Shown here in pieces: positions 7,589 to 15,462 of a stretch of DNA of 33,045 nt (its first letter is position 1; every line of letters starts with the position of its first letter). The notes below the pieces were generated by a model, which was not told the DNA's origin, did no database searches, and saw only the letters and a list, made by a program, of their open reading frames with translations. The stretch is from IMG/VR virus record IMGVR_UViG_3300049002_000030, positions 1 through 33,045 of that record, one strand, 5' to 3'. The position numbers and the translations under genes were made by a program. Source of the stretch: a virus.

Positions 7589-10500
7589 GCGCCGACAGCT
7601 TTGTGCACCTGCACGCTCATACCGAGTACTCGATGCTCGACGGCGCGGCGAAGATCAAGGCACTGATGGCCAAGGCGATCGCGCTGGGCCAGCCCGCGGT
7701 GGCCAGCACCGACCACGGCAACGTGTTTAGCCACTACGAGATGTGGGACGTCGCGCGCAAGTTGCGTGAGGACGGCGCCGACATCAAGTCGGTGCTGGGC
7801 TGTGAGCTGTACGTGGCCCCGGCCAGCCGGTTCGACAAGAAGAAGATCTACTTCGGGGCCGGCGGCAAGAAGGCGGCCAAGAGGGGCGGCGGGGACGACA
7901 GCAAGGACGTCTCCGGCGATGGCGCCTTCACCCACATGACCGTGCTGGCGCAGAACGCGCAGGGTCTGCGCGCGCTGTTCGAGCTGACCAGTCGCGCCTC
8001 CCGGGAGGGTTTCTACAACAAGCCGCGCATCGACGCTGACCTGCTCAGCGAGGTGCTCGCCAAGTGGCCCGGCGCCACGCTGATCGGTACCACCGGCTGT
8101 CTATCCGGCGCGGTGCAGACCCGGATCCGGCTCGGCCAGTACGACCGGGCCGTGCAGGAGGCGGCGATCTGGCGGGACATCCTCGGGCAGGAGAACTACT
8201 TCCTGGAGCTGATGGATCACGGCATGGCGCTGGAGAACAACGTCCGCGACGACCTGATGCGCCTGGCCAAGGAGCTGGACCTGCCGCTGCTGGCCACCAA
8301 CGACAGCCATTATGTCGAAGCTGATCAAGCAACGATGCACGACGCTCTCTTGTGCATCCAAATGCAGAACAAGATCCACGAGACGGGCCGGATGAAGTTC
8401 GACGGCCAGGGCTACTTCATGCGCTCCTCCGAGGAGATGCGCACCCTGTTCGCCGAGCTGCCGGAGGCCTGCGACAACACCCTGGCCATCGCCGAGCGGA
8501 TCCCCACCGACGCGTATGACGAGGTGTTCCTGCCGCGCGCCGACCTGCTGCCGGCGTTCCCCGTGCCCGAGGGCCACACCTCTGAGACCCACCTGCGTGA
8601 GCGGGTGCGCACCAGCCTGCGCGCCAAGTATCCGGACCAGGCCGCGCCTGAAGGCATCACCGCCGAGGCGCTGGAACGCGCCGACTACGAAGACGGCGTC
8701 ATCAACCGGATGGGCTACCCGGACTACATGCTGATGGTGGCCGACATGACCGACTGGGCCCGCTCGCAGGGTATGCGGGTCGGCCCCGGCCGCGGCTCGG
8801 CCGCCGGCTCGATCACCTCGTACGCGCTGGGCATCACCACTGTGCCGACCCTGGAGCATGGCCTGCTGTTCGAGCGCTTCATCAACCCGGAGCGGGTGTC
8901 GCCACCGGACGTCGACGTCGACTTCCCTGAGGCGGGCCAGGGCGCGGTCTTCAAATACCTGGAGGAGCGCTGGGGCGCCGACCGGGTCTGCCGGATCCAG
9001 ACCCTGGGCACGATCAAGGCCAAGGCCGCGATCAAGGACGCGGCCCGGGTGCTGGACAAGCCGTTCTCCACCGGCGCCCGGATGACCGCGGCGTTCCCCA
9101 AGGCGATCAGCGGCTTCGAGGCCGACCTGGCCTGCGTCACCGACGAGCAGCACCCGCGCTACGCCGACGCGGAGGAGTTCCGGGCGGTGCTCGCCAAGGA
9201 GGAGGGCGCGCAGGAGGTCTTCGACCTGGCGGTACAGCTGGAGGGCCTGATCCGGTCCATGGGCGTGCACGCCTGCGGAATCGTGGTGTCCAGTCAGTCG
9301 CTGATGGGGCTGATCCCGCTGGTGTGGTCGGAGAAGTACCAGCAGTGGGTCTCCGGCTTCCCGAACGCCGAGGTCCTCGAACCGATGGGCCTGCTCAAGG
9401 TCGACTGCCTGAGCCTGGACACCATGGACGTCATCCAGCACACCGTCGACCAGATCGCCGAGCGCCACGGGGTGGACGTCGAGCCCCGGTTGACGGAGCT
9501 TGACGACCCGGCCGCGTTCGCCGAGCTGGCCAGCGGGCACACCGTGGGCATGTTCCAGGTCGCCTCCGGTGGCCTGTCGAGGCTGCTGGCGCAGATGCGC
9601 GCTGACCGCTTCGAGGACATCTCCGCAGCCCTGGCGCTGTACCGGCCCGGCCCGATGGGCGCCGACGCGCACACCGACTACGCGCTGCGCAAGACCGGCC
9701 GGCAGAAGATCAAGCCGATCCACCCGGAGCTGGAGGACGCCCTGGCCGAGATCCTCGGCCCCACCTACGGGGTCATCGCCTACCAGGAGCAGGTGCTGCG
9801 CTCCGTGCAGGCGGTCGCCGGCTACTCGCTGGGCCGGGCCGACCTGCTGCGCAAGGCGATGGGCAAGAAGAAGCCGGAGGTGCTGGCCAAGGAGAAGCCG
9901 CCGTTCTTCGCCGGCATGAAGGGCCAGGGCTACTCGGAGGAGGCCGCACAGGCGCTCTGGGACATCTTCCTGCCGTTCAGTAGCTATGCGTTCAATGTCG
10001 CTCACACTGTGTCGTATGGGTTCATTACGTACGCCACCGCATGGCTGAAGGCGCACTACCCGGCCGAGTTCATGGCAGCGCTGCTCACCCAGGCCGGCGA
10101 CGACTCCGACAAGAAGGCGATGTTCCTGGCCGAGTGCCGGCGCATCGGGATCACCGTGCTGGTGCCCGACGTCAACGAGTCCGGTCCCAGCTTCACGCCG
10201 ATCAGCAGGTCCGAGATCCGCTTCGGCCTCAACGCCGTCAACGGCCTCGGCGCCAAGGCGGTGCCCGGCATCATCTCCGGCCGGGCGAAGGGACCGTACG
10301 TCTCGTTCGCCGACTTCCTCGACCGGATCCCGCTGAGCACCTGCAGCAAGCCCGCGGTCGGCGCACTGATCCGCGGCGGCGCGTTCGACTCCCTCGGGCA
10401 CACCCGCAGCTCGCTGACCGCCTGCTACGAGGACGGCGTCGGCCAGCTCGCCGGGGTGAAGAAAAAGGAGGCGATCGGCCAGTACGACCTGTTCAGCGCG

Positions 10501-11226
10501 GCCGAGGACGTGCAGTTGGAGTCGGTGGCGGTGCGCGACATCGAGGAGTGGAACAAGGAGACCCTGCTCACCCTGGAGCGCGACGCGCTGGGGCTGTACG
10601 TGTCCGGGCACCCGCTGGACGAGCTGGAGCCGGTGCTCGCCGGCAACCGCACCATGACGATCGGCGAGCTGCTGGCGGCCATCGCGGTGGACGAGGAGGG
10701 CGGGGTCGCCGACGCGTCGGTCACCGGCGCCACCCTGGCCGGCCAGCTGGTCAGCGCGGAGCACAAGGTCGCCCGGTCCGGGAAGTCGTACGCGAAGCTG
10801 GTGCTCGCCGACCTGGACAGCCAGGCCGAGATCATGGCGTTCGGCCGGGCGTACGGCTCCTACCGGCACCTGATGCAGCCCGACTCGAAGGTGCGCGTCA
10901 AGGTGAGCTTGTGGCAGCGCGACGAGGGCGAGGCGCCGACCATCTGCGTCGACATCCTCGACGAGCTAGACATGGGCCTGATCGGGGTCACCGGGCCCGG
11001 CACGAGCGGCCTGCGGCTGGTGGAGATCCACTGTGCTCCGGAGCTGTTCGACGACGAGCTGGCCGGCCGGGTCCGCAAGATCATGCTGGACCATCCCGGT
11101 GACCGGCCGCTGCGCTTCCGGCTCGGCTCGGAGAGGTACTCGCCGGAAGGTTGGACGGTCACGCCGGACGTGGAGTTCATGACAGAGATGATGGAGTTGT
11201 TCGGCCGCGAGGCGATTCGGCTCTGA
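7585..11226 (+). CDS. dnaE: DNA polymerase III alpha subunit (DnaE-type), phage-encoded
   Basis: This 1,213-aa C-family replicative DNA polymerase is full length for DnaE. Order: PHP domain from residue 6 (HLHAHTEYS at 8-16, STDHGN, ATNDSHY), palm with catalytic Asp444 and Asp446 (PDVDVDFPE) and the third Asp at 607 (LKVDCLSLD), YRPGPM and YQEQVL finger motifs, a helix-hairpin-helix region, and a C-terminal OB-fold. The PHP metal ligands appear retained, so intrinsic 3'-5' proofreading is plausible; no dnaQ is seen. The GTG start is chosen because HLHAH must lie near the N-terminus and because it overlaps the previous stop. Two short AT-richer patches cover NDSHY (about 8305-8375) and SSYAFN (about 9975-10040). 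The gene belongs to the phage early operon. Confidence 0.92.
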   Translation: MSADSFVHLHAHTEYSMLDGAAKIKALMAKAIALGQPAVASTDHGNVFSHYEMWDVARKLREDGADIKSVLGCELYVAPASRFDKKKIYFGAGGKKAAKRGGGDDSKDVSGDGAFTHMTVLAQNAQGLRALFELTSRASREGFYNKPRIDADLLSEVLAKWPGATLIGTTGCLSGAVQTRIRLGQYDRAVQEAAIWRDILGQENYFLELMDHGMALENNVRDDLMRLAKELDLPLLATNDSHYVEADQATMHDALLCIQMQNKIHETGRMKFDGQGYFMRSSEEMRTLFAELPEACDNTLAIAERIPTDAYDEVFLPRADLLPAFPVPEGHTSETHLRERVRTSLRAKYPDQAAPEGITAEALERADYEDGVINRMGYPDYMLMVADMTDWARSQGMRVGPGRGSAAGSITSYALGITTVPTLEHGLLFERFINPERVSPPDVDVDFPEAGQGAVFKYLEERWGADRVCRIQTLGTIKAKAAIKDAARVLDKPFSTGARMTAAFPKAISGFEADLACVTDEQHPRYADAEEFRAVLAKEEGAQEVFDLAVQLEGLIRSMGVHACGIVVSSQSLMGLIPLVWSEKYQQWVSGFPNAEVLEPMGLLKVDCLSLDTMDVIQHTVDQIAERHGVDVEPRLTELDDPAAFAELASGHTVGMFQVASGGLSRLLAQMRADRFEDISAALALYRPGPMGADAHTDYALRKTGRQKIKPIHPELEDALAEILGPTYGVIAYQEQVLRSVQAVAGYSLGRADLLRKAMGKKKPEVLAKEKPPFFAGMKGQGYSEEAAQALWDIFLPFSSYAFNVAHTVSYGFITYATAWLKAHYPAEFMAALLTQAGDDSDKKAMFLAECRRIGITVLVPDVNESGPSFTPISRSEIRFGLNAVNGLGAKAVPGIISGRAKGPYVSFADFLDRIPLSTCSKPAVGALIRGGAFDSLGHTRSSLTACYEDGVGQLAGVKKKEAIGQYDLFSAAEDVQLESVAVRDIEEWNKETLLTLERDALGLYVSGHPLDELEPVLAGNRTMTIGELLAAIAVDEEGGVADASVTGATLAGQLVSAEHKVARSGKSYAKLVLADLDSQAEIMAFGRAYGSYRHLMQPDSKVRVKVSLWQRDEGEAPTICVDILDELDMGLIGVTGPGTSGLRLVEIHCAPELFDDELAGRVRKIMLDHPGDRPLRFRLGSERYSPEGWTVTPDVEFMTEMMELFGREAIRL

Positions 11227-11243
11227 CCGGCGCGGGCGGGCGA

Positions 11244-11273
11244 GGATATGTCCTATCGGACTGCTACGCTGTC
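11244..11273 (+). promoter_or_regulatory. Direct-repeat promoter/operator, copy 4 (leaderless)
   Basis: Half-sites GGATATGTC (11244-11252, weakest copy) and TACGCTGTC (11265-11273) are 21 bp apart. The -10-like TACGCT ends seven bases before ATG 11278. It would drive the operon of small genes after dnaE. Confidence 0.55.
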
Positions 11274-11277
11274 GCAC

Positions 11278-11517
11278 ATGACAGACAGCAATCCCCGCCC
11301 GCCCGTCGTCGTTGAATACAACCTGAGCTGGCCCGGAGTCGGCGGTAGCGAGAGCGACACCGTGGAGATCCCCCGCGATGAATGGGACGCGATGACGCCG
11401 GCCGCGCGCACCGCGTACTGCGAGCAGATCGCTGAGGATGCCGCCGCCAACCGGTTCAGCTGGGGCTGGCACATCGAAGACCCCGACGACTACGCAGCCA
11501 CCGAGGAGCCCAAGTGA
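11278..11517 (+). CDS. Small phage hypothetical protein
   Basis: The product is 79 aa and probably leaderless. An N-terminal beta segment (VVVEYNLSWPGVGGSESDTVEI) is followed by a helical region and an FSWGWHI motif. Similar short proteins with a terminal aromatic WGW are common in actinophages and unassigned. The stop overlaps the next GTG. Confidence 0.7.
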   Translation: MTDSNPRPPVVVEYNLSWPGVGGSESDTVEIPRDEWDAMTPAARTAYCEQIAEDAAANRFSWGWHIEDPDDYAATEEPK

Positions 11518-11939
11518 GCGACGAACACGCCCGAGGCAAGGTCGACGGCGCCGAGATCTTCGTCGGCGACACGGTGATGGTGAGCGGCGAGGTCGTCCGC
11601 TCCGTCGCCGGCGTCGGCGCCCTGGTGCAGTTCACCTCCAAGACCGAGAACTACCAGGGCTGGATCTGTGAGGCCGACCTGTGGTTCGCCGCCCTCACGC
11701 CCGACCTGGCCCCGGAGCCGGAGGACGGTGTCTGGCTGCTGGTGCACGACGAGGAGGGCGTGGCCCAGATCTTCCACCGCGACGACGCCGAGGGCCACTG
11801 CGACCACCCGACCCGCCGCTACGACCGGCACTGGTGGGACGTGGTCGCCACCCAATGGATCGACTGGCCGACCGCGGTGCTGCGCGGCGCCGGCCGACGT
11901 GATGCGCAGCGCATGCGCGTGGAGAGCGAGGGCGAATGA
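11514..11939 (+). CDS. Hypothetical protein
   Basis: The product is 141 aa and GTGA-coupled to the gene before. The N-terminal half (EIFVGDTVMVSGEVVRSVAGVGALVQF) looks like a small beta-barrel of the SH3/KOW kind. The C-terminal half is Trp- and His-rich. The function is unknown, and the barrel reading is an inference from residue pattern only. Confidence 0.7.
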   Translation: MSDEHARGKVDGAEIFVGDTVMVSGEVVRSVAGVGALVQFTSKTENYQGWICEADLWFAALTPDLAPEPEDGVWLLVHDEEGVAQIFHRDDAEGHCDHPTRRYDRHWWDVVATQWIDWPTAVLRGAGRRDAQRMRVESEGE

Positions 11940-12499
11940 ACAAGCAGCTGGAGACCGCAGTGGATGAGCTGCTGGTCGAGTACCCGTACCTGACGATCCG
12001 CCAGGCCGGCGGCGTCTGCCCGTTCCAGGCCGAGGGCACCATCCACGACGAGGAGTTTTACTTCCGCTTCCGGCACAACTGGGCCGAGCTGCGGATCCAG
12101 AGTGGGCAGGGCTGGTTCAAGCCGCTGTACTCCGCCGGCGGCGAGTACGGCGAGGGCGAGGACCAGGGCTGGCTCGACCCCGACGAGTTCGGCCGGATCA
12201 TGAGGGAGCTGATGGGCCGGTTGGAGCGCGCCCCGATCCTGTGGGAGTTCCCCGGCGTCGAGCCGAGCGACATCGGGAAGATCAAGGCCGGCGACCCGCA
12301 GAGCTACGGCGCCTGGGGACACAGCCCCGAGGAGGCATGGACCGCGATGCACGCGCCGTCGGCGTACCTGCGGTCCAAGGGCATCGACGACGCCACGCAG
12401 GCGCAGTGGCTGGCCCAGCGCCAGATGTCGCCGATCACCACGACGGTCGACGACCGGGTCTTCCCCGACCCTGACCCGTTCGCGCAGGCCGTCCGATGA
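11936..12499 (+). CDS. Hypothetical protein
   Basis: The product is 187 aa, with an ATGA overlap with the gene before and after. It is acidic and aromatic, predicted mixed alpha/beta, with no membrane segment and no recognised domain. Tight coupling suggests co-expression with the SLOG protein that follows. Confidence 0.7.
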   Translation: MNKQLETAVDELLVEYPYLTIRQAGGVCPFQAEGTIHDEEFYFRFRHNWAELRIQSGQGWFKPLYSAGGEYGEGEDQGWLDPDEFGRIMRELMGRLERAPILWEFPGVEPSDIGKIKAGDPQSYGAWGHSPEEAWTAMHAPSAYLRSKGIDDATQAQWLAQRQMSPITTTVDDRVFPDPDPFAQAVR

Positions 12500-13089
12500 G
12501 CGCGGAGACCTGGCCGGTCGCGATGGTCACCGGGCACCGCCGGGTCGCGGCCGCCGACCGGCCCTGGGTGGCGCAGCAGCTCCGGGAGGTCGCGACCAAG
12601 CTGCAGAGCGAGCACGGCACCGAGACGGCGGTCTCCGGCATGGCGCTGGAGGTCGACACGACCTGGGCCGAGATCGCGCTCGAGCTGGACCTGAAGCTGG
12701 TCGCGGCGATCCCGTTCCCCAGCCAGTCCTGCGACCCGGTCGCCCCGGCCAACCAGCAGTGGACCGTCGACCAGCAGGTCGTCTGGGCCTCCCTGGTGAG
12801 CCAGGCTCACGCGGTGCACATGGTCAGCGACAGCGACCCGCGCGACTTCAGGGAGCGCGTCGCGATGCTGCACAAGCGCAACGACGCGATGCTGCGGGTC
12901 GCCCAGGTCGTGGTCGGAGTCTGGGACGAGGGCAACCTGCGCTCGGGCACGTCCAGCTGCCTACGCAAGGCGTACAGCGCCGGCCTGCCGATCATCCTGC
13001 TGAACCTCAAGCACCGCGGCCGGCCGCGCCGGCCCAGCGACCAGTGGTGGTCGCAGGCCCTGCAAGTGCCGATGCGGCGCGCGGCATGA
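12496..13089 (+). CDS. SLOG-superfamily protein (YpsA/DUF1273-like)
   Basis: The product is 197 aa with a Rossmann-like nucleotide-binding fold of the DprA/LOG type. It shows VTGHR at residues 11-15, SGMALEVDTTWAEIALEL as the second glycine-containing segment, AAIPFPSQ, then an RNDAML helix, a VGVWDEG strand and a final SGTSSCLRKA segment where family members have GGT. SLOG proteins sense or process nucleotide-derived ligands; YpsA affects cell division in Firmicutes and relatives occur in phages and defence loci. GGT is replaced by SGT here. The exact ligand cannot be given. Confidence 0.8.
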   Translation: MSAETWPVAMVTGHRRVAAADRPWVAQQLREVATKLQSEHGTETAVSGMALEVDTTWAEIALELDLKLVAAIPFPSQSCDPVAPANQQWTVDQQVVWASLVSQAHAVHMVSDSDPRDFRERVAMLHKRNDAMLRVAQVVVGVWDEGNLRSGTSSCLRKAYSAGLPIILLNLKHRGRPRRPSDQWWSQALQVPMRRAA

Positions 13090-13271
13090 TCCTGCTGCGG
13101 GTGTGCTGCCGCGGCCGGGGACGGTGCGCGCGAATGGACGTCACGGCGGCGCTCGCGCACGCCGAGCAGCGATCCCGGCGCACCGGCCGGGACCAGAACA
13201 TCCGCTGGGCCGACGGCGCCTGGCGCATCACCGAGGCGCCGCAACACCAGAAGCGAGGAGCACACCAATGA
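13086..13271 (+). CDS. Small basic hypothetical protein
   Basis: The product is 61 aa, ATGA-coupled at both ends. The N-terminus is Cys/Arg-rich (LLRVCCRGRGRCARM), and a later ATG at 13134 is an alternative start. The C-terminus (RTGRDQNIRWADGAWRITEAP) resembles short actinophage proteins. No function assigned. Confidence 0.55.
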   Translation: MILLRVCCRGRGRCARMDVTAALAHAEQRSRRTGRDQNIRWADGAWRITEAPQHQKRGAHQ

Positions 13272-13663
13272 TCACCGACGACCCGCAGCGCGAGGGCTTC
13301 GACAACTACTACGGCATCTGGGTAGCCGTCATCGGCGAGGACAGCGAGACCATGGTCGCCCTCGGCCACCACAACCTGCGCCACGCCCTGGCCGCCTTCA
13401 ACGCCTGTGCCCGCCGGCTGCTGGGCTGGACCGACCTCTACGACGGACTGCTCAGCCGCGACCCGGAGAAGTGGCAGGCCGTCTGGAACTCGCTGGAGAG
13501 CGCCTGGGCCGTGCAGAAGTACGCCTGCGACGAGGCCGAAGAAGCCGACCACGACCCGGACTGCATGGAATGCTCGGAGATCAAGGAGGCGGGTTGGTGG
13601 CTCACCTGGGACGCCAACTCGCAGACCGCCGGGGCTTTCCCCGTGGTCATCTGGCGGGCTTGA
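13268..13663 (+). CDS. Hypothetical protein
   Basis: The product is 131 aa, ATGA-coupled, with an AAGCGAGGAG ribosome site. The middle is alpha-helical (ALAAFNACARRLLGW) and a CDEAEEADHDPDCMECSE segment could bind metal. Unknown family. Confidence 0.7.
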   Translation: MITDDPQREGFDNYYGIWVAVIGEDSETMVALGHHNLRHALAAFNACARRLLGWTDLYDGLLSRDPEKWQAVWNSLESAWAVQKYACDEAEEADHDPDCMECSEIKEAGWWLTWDANSQTAGAFPVVIWRA

Positions 13664-13708
13664 TCTACAGGCGCTTCCGCGCCGCCGACCTGCCCGAAAG
13701 GAACCGAC

Positions 13709-13894
13709 ATGTACCTGCTGGACGCGCTGAGCGTGGAAGAGGTTGCCGACATGCGGCTGTGGATCGCCGACTGCCCGTGGGCGGACCTGGATGATGAGCA
13801 GGTCGCCGCGCTGAGCGACGACGACGTGATCGACGGGGTGCGCGAGTACTACGAGGGCGGTATCGGGATGTTCCTGGCCGACCGGGGGATCTGA
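13709..13894 (+). CDS. Small acidic hypothetical protein
   Basis: The product is 61 aa with a GAAAGGAA ribosome site. It is strongly acidic and helical, with repeated short LSxDDV-like turns; the acidic character recalls DNA mimics but nothing specific supports that. TGATG overlap with the next gene. Confidence 0.6.
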   Translation: MYLLDALSVEEVADMRLWIADCPWADLDDEQVAALSDDDVIDGVREYYEGGIGMFLADRGI

Positions 13895-14136
13895 TGCACT
13901 GCCCGAACTGCCAGGCTGAGGACACGGTCAGCATCCGGCGGGCCTCCAGCGCCCGGCAGATCGGTACGTTCTCGCTCGCCGGCGCCCAGTTCGAGGTCTC
14001 CGCGAACTCCGTCGCGATCGCGGAGTGCGGCGAGTGCGATCTGTCGCTGGTGGGGCACCTGGAGAACCCGACATACGCCGAGGACGGGATCACCTTCACC
14101 GGCGGCCACTTCGTGGTGCCGCACCCGCCGGACTGA
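13894..14136 (+). CDS. Zinc-ribbon protein
   Basis: The product is 80 aa. Two CxxC pairs, CPNC near residue 3 and CGEC near 50, form a typical zinc ribbon on either side of a beta region. It is the last gene before the terminator at 14144-14181. Likely a nucleic-acid or protein adaptor; no family name is justified. Confidence 0.7.
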   Translation: MHCPNCQAEDTVSIRRASSARQIGTFSLAGAQFEVSANSVAIAECGECDLSLVGHLENPTYAEDGITFTGGHFVVPHPPD

Positions 14137-14143
14137 CGTAAAA

Positions 14144-14181
14144 CGGCGGCCTGCCCCCTTGCCGGTGAGGGTGGGCCGCCG
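14144..14181 (+). terminator. Terminator at the end of the early region
   Basis: A CGGCGGCC (14144-14151) and GGCCGCCG (14174-14181) stem is continued inward by C-rich and G-rich segments. It lies eight bases after the last stop of the early operon and is followed by an A-rich stretch on this strand. Confidence 0.6.
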
Positions 14182-14355
14182 AAGAAAAGAAGAGCATCAG
14201 ATCGCATCGGCGGTACGGGAGTCAACCCGGTCATGACGCAGTAAGCAGATAACGAATGAAACGTCAATAAGACACTAGGCCGCATAGCTTGCATTTCGGC
14301 AGCTGCGACTGTCATCATGGCGACCAGCAGGTGCAGTGTGTTTGCAGCCTGGAGC
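14182..14355 (+). other. Gene-free, AT-richer intergenic region, possible small-RNA locus or promoter
   Basis: No reading frame with a ribosome site is seen. The part up to about 14300 is much richer in A/T than its surroundings. The region is closed by terminators on both sides (14144-14181 and 14356-14393), so any transcript starting here would be a short RNA. No tRNA fold was recognised. Confidence 0.35.
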
Positions 14356-14393
14356 AACGCCCGCAGATCCCCAACCGGATCGGCGGGCGTTTT
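14356..14393 (+). terminator. Strong intrinsic terminator
   Basis: AACGCCCGC (14356-14364) pairs with GCGGGCGTT (14383-14391), with an inner GATCC/GGATC stem, and runs into four Ts. It is among the clearest intrinsic terminators in the window and has no gene directly upstream. Confidence 0.7.
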
Positions 14394-14426
14394 CGCGTTT
14401 CTGGGGCCAGATCGAGGAGGCGCCTG

Positions 14427-14675
14427 GTGAATCTCGATGCCTACGTGACCCGGTCCCAGGCCGCCATGGTGACCGGGGTGCGCCCGGACACCATCGGCAA
14501 GTGGCACGCCCGCGGCTGGACCGACCCGCAGGGCGAGCGGCACACGCTGCGCACCAGGCCGGGCGACGGCCGGGCGCTGCTGTTCCGCCTCGGCGACATC
14601 CTCACCGCCGAGCACGACACCAGCCTGAACCCGCGCGCCCGGCGCCGCACGCTTCCGCCGGCCCTGGCCGCCTGA
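14427..14675 (+). CDS. MerR/excisionase-like helix-turn-helix protein
   Basis: The product is 82 aa. The GTG start has GAGGAGG six bases upstream. VTRSQAAMVTGVRPDTIGKWHARGW is a winged helix-turn-helix like that of MerR and excisionase proteins, followed by a LLFRLGDILTAE wing segment. Small proteins of this kind precede late genes in many actinophages and may regulate them. Confidence 0.75.
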   Translation: MNLDAYVTRSQAAMVTGVRPDTIGKWHARGWTDPQGERHTLRTRPGDGRALLFRLGDILTAEHDTSLNPRARRRTLPPALAA

Positions 14676-14693
14676 CCGAGGAAGGCCAGCCCC

Positions 14694-15074
14694 GTGGCCG
14701 AGTGGTCCTGGCCCAACAGCACCGTCGCCCGGGTCATCGACGGCGACACCGTCGAAGCCTGCCTGACCCGCGACATCGGCTTCGAGGGCAGCGTCAGCTT
14801 CCCCGTACGTCTGCGGCTGAACCGGATCAACGCCGAGCCGGTGAAAAGCGACAAGGGCTTCCGCGCCAAGGCGCGACTGCTCGCGCTCACCGCCGGCATG
14901 AAGCTCACCATCACCACCGGCCGCGGCTACAAGTACGGGGCGCCGGCCGGCAAGACCGGCGAGTGGATGGCCGAGCTGGTGCTGCCCGACGGGCGCAACC
15001 TGTCCGACCTGCTCGTCGCCGAGGGGCTCGCCGTGCACTGGGACGGCCTGGGCGCGCGGCCCGACAACTCCTGA
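14694..15074 (+). CDS. Thermonuclease-like (SNase fold) protein
   Basis: This 126-aa staphylococcal-nuclease-like domain shows ARVIDGDTVEA near residue 13, VRLRLNRINAEP around 38-49, GFRAKARLLAL, a tyrosine-containing YKYG turn, GEWMAELVLPDG and NLSDLLVAEGLAV. These are the conserved beta-barrel segments of the family, with the first catalytic Asp and Arg region present. There is no signal peptide, so it would act in the cytoplasm on nucleic acid. GTG start with a GAGGAAGG ribosome site. Confidence 0.85.
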   Translation: MAEWSWPNSTVARVIDGDTVEACLTRDIGFEGSVSFPVRLRLNRINAEPVKSDKGFRAKARLLALTAGMKLTITTGRGYKYGAPAGKTGEWMAELVLPDGRNLSDLLVAEGLAVHWDGLGARPDNS

Positions 15075-15149
15075 CGTGCCCGCTCCGGCAGGAAACCTGG
15101 CGGCCCGGCCGGGGCGGGCGCCCAACCCACCCACACAGAACGGATCACC

Positions 15150-15392
15150 ATGACCGACGTCCTCGTAGGCCGGCACCCGAGCACCGTGCAGTTGCTCAGC
15201 TTCTTCGCCTACGACCACCTGCCGCCGTTCCTGCAGGCGGTCAGCGCACCGTGCCACGACCTCGCGTTCGACCTGGCCGGCACGCTGCCGGACGGTCCGG
15301 AGATGACGGTGGCGCTGCGCAAGCTGCTGGAGGCCAAGGACGCGTTCGTGCGCCAGGCGTTGGTGGTCAAACAGCTGCAGGAGCGTTCCTGA
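15150..15392 (+). CDS. Small phage protein of a common actinophage type
   Basis: The product is 80 aa. HPSTVQLLSFFAYDHLPPFLQAVSAP followed by ALRKLLEAKDAFVRQAL matches a pattern seen repeatedly in small actinobacterial phage proteins: a short helical two-part protein with a central MTVALRKL segment. No ribosome site is evident. Function unknown. Confidence 0.75.
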   Translation: MTDVLVGRHPSTVQLLSFFAYDHLPPFLQAVSAPCHDLAFDLAGTLPDGPEMTVALRKLLEAKDAFVRQALVVKQLQERS

Positions 15393-15398
15393 CGAACT

Positions 15399-15416
15399 CC
15401 CGCGCACAAGCGCGGG
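15399..15416 (+). terminator. Short GC hairpin
   Basis: A perfect 7-bp stem (CCCGCGC/GCGCGGG) with a 4-nt loop lies six bases after a stop codon. No U tract; may be an RNA-stabilising element instead. Confidence 0.35.
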
Positions 15417-15462
15417 TCGACCCGGCCCGGGTTCAAGGGCACTCCTTCAGAGGAGCCGGCTC

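Noticed and set aside
8101-10869. Long minus-strand reading frame opposite dnaE (about 920 codons)
   Set aside because: It mirrors the G/C third-position bias of dnaE, has no recognisable domain, and dnaE itself is unambiguous.
14182-14355. tRNA gene in the AT-richer gap
   Set aside because: No acceptor stem or T-loop pattern could be drawn.
13665-15407. Long minus-strand reading frame (580 codons)
   Set aside because: It crosses several clear plus-strand genes with ribosome sites (HTH, SNase-like) and two terminators; its product is low-complexity.
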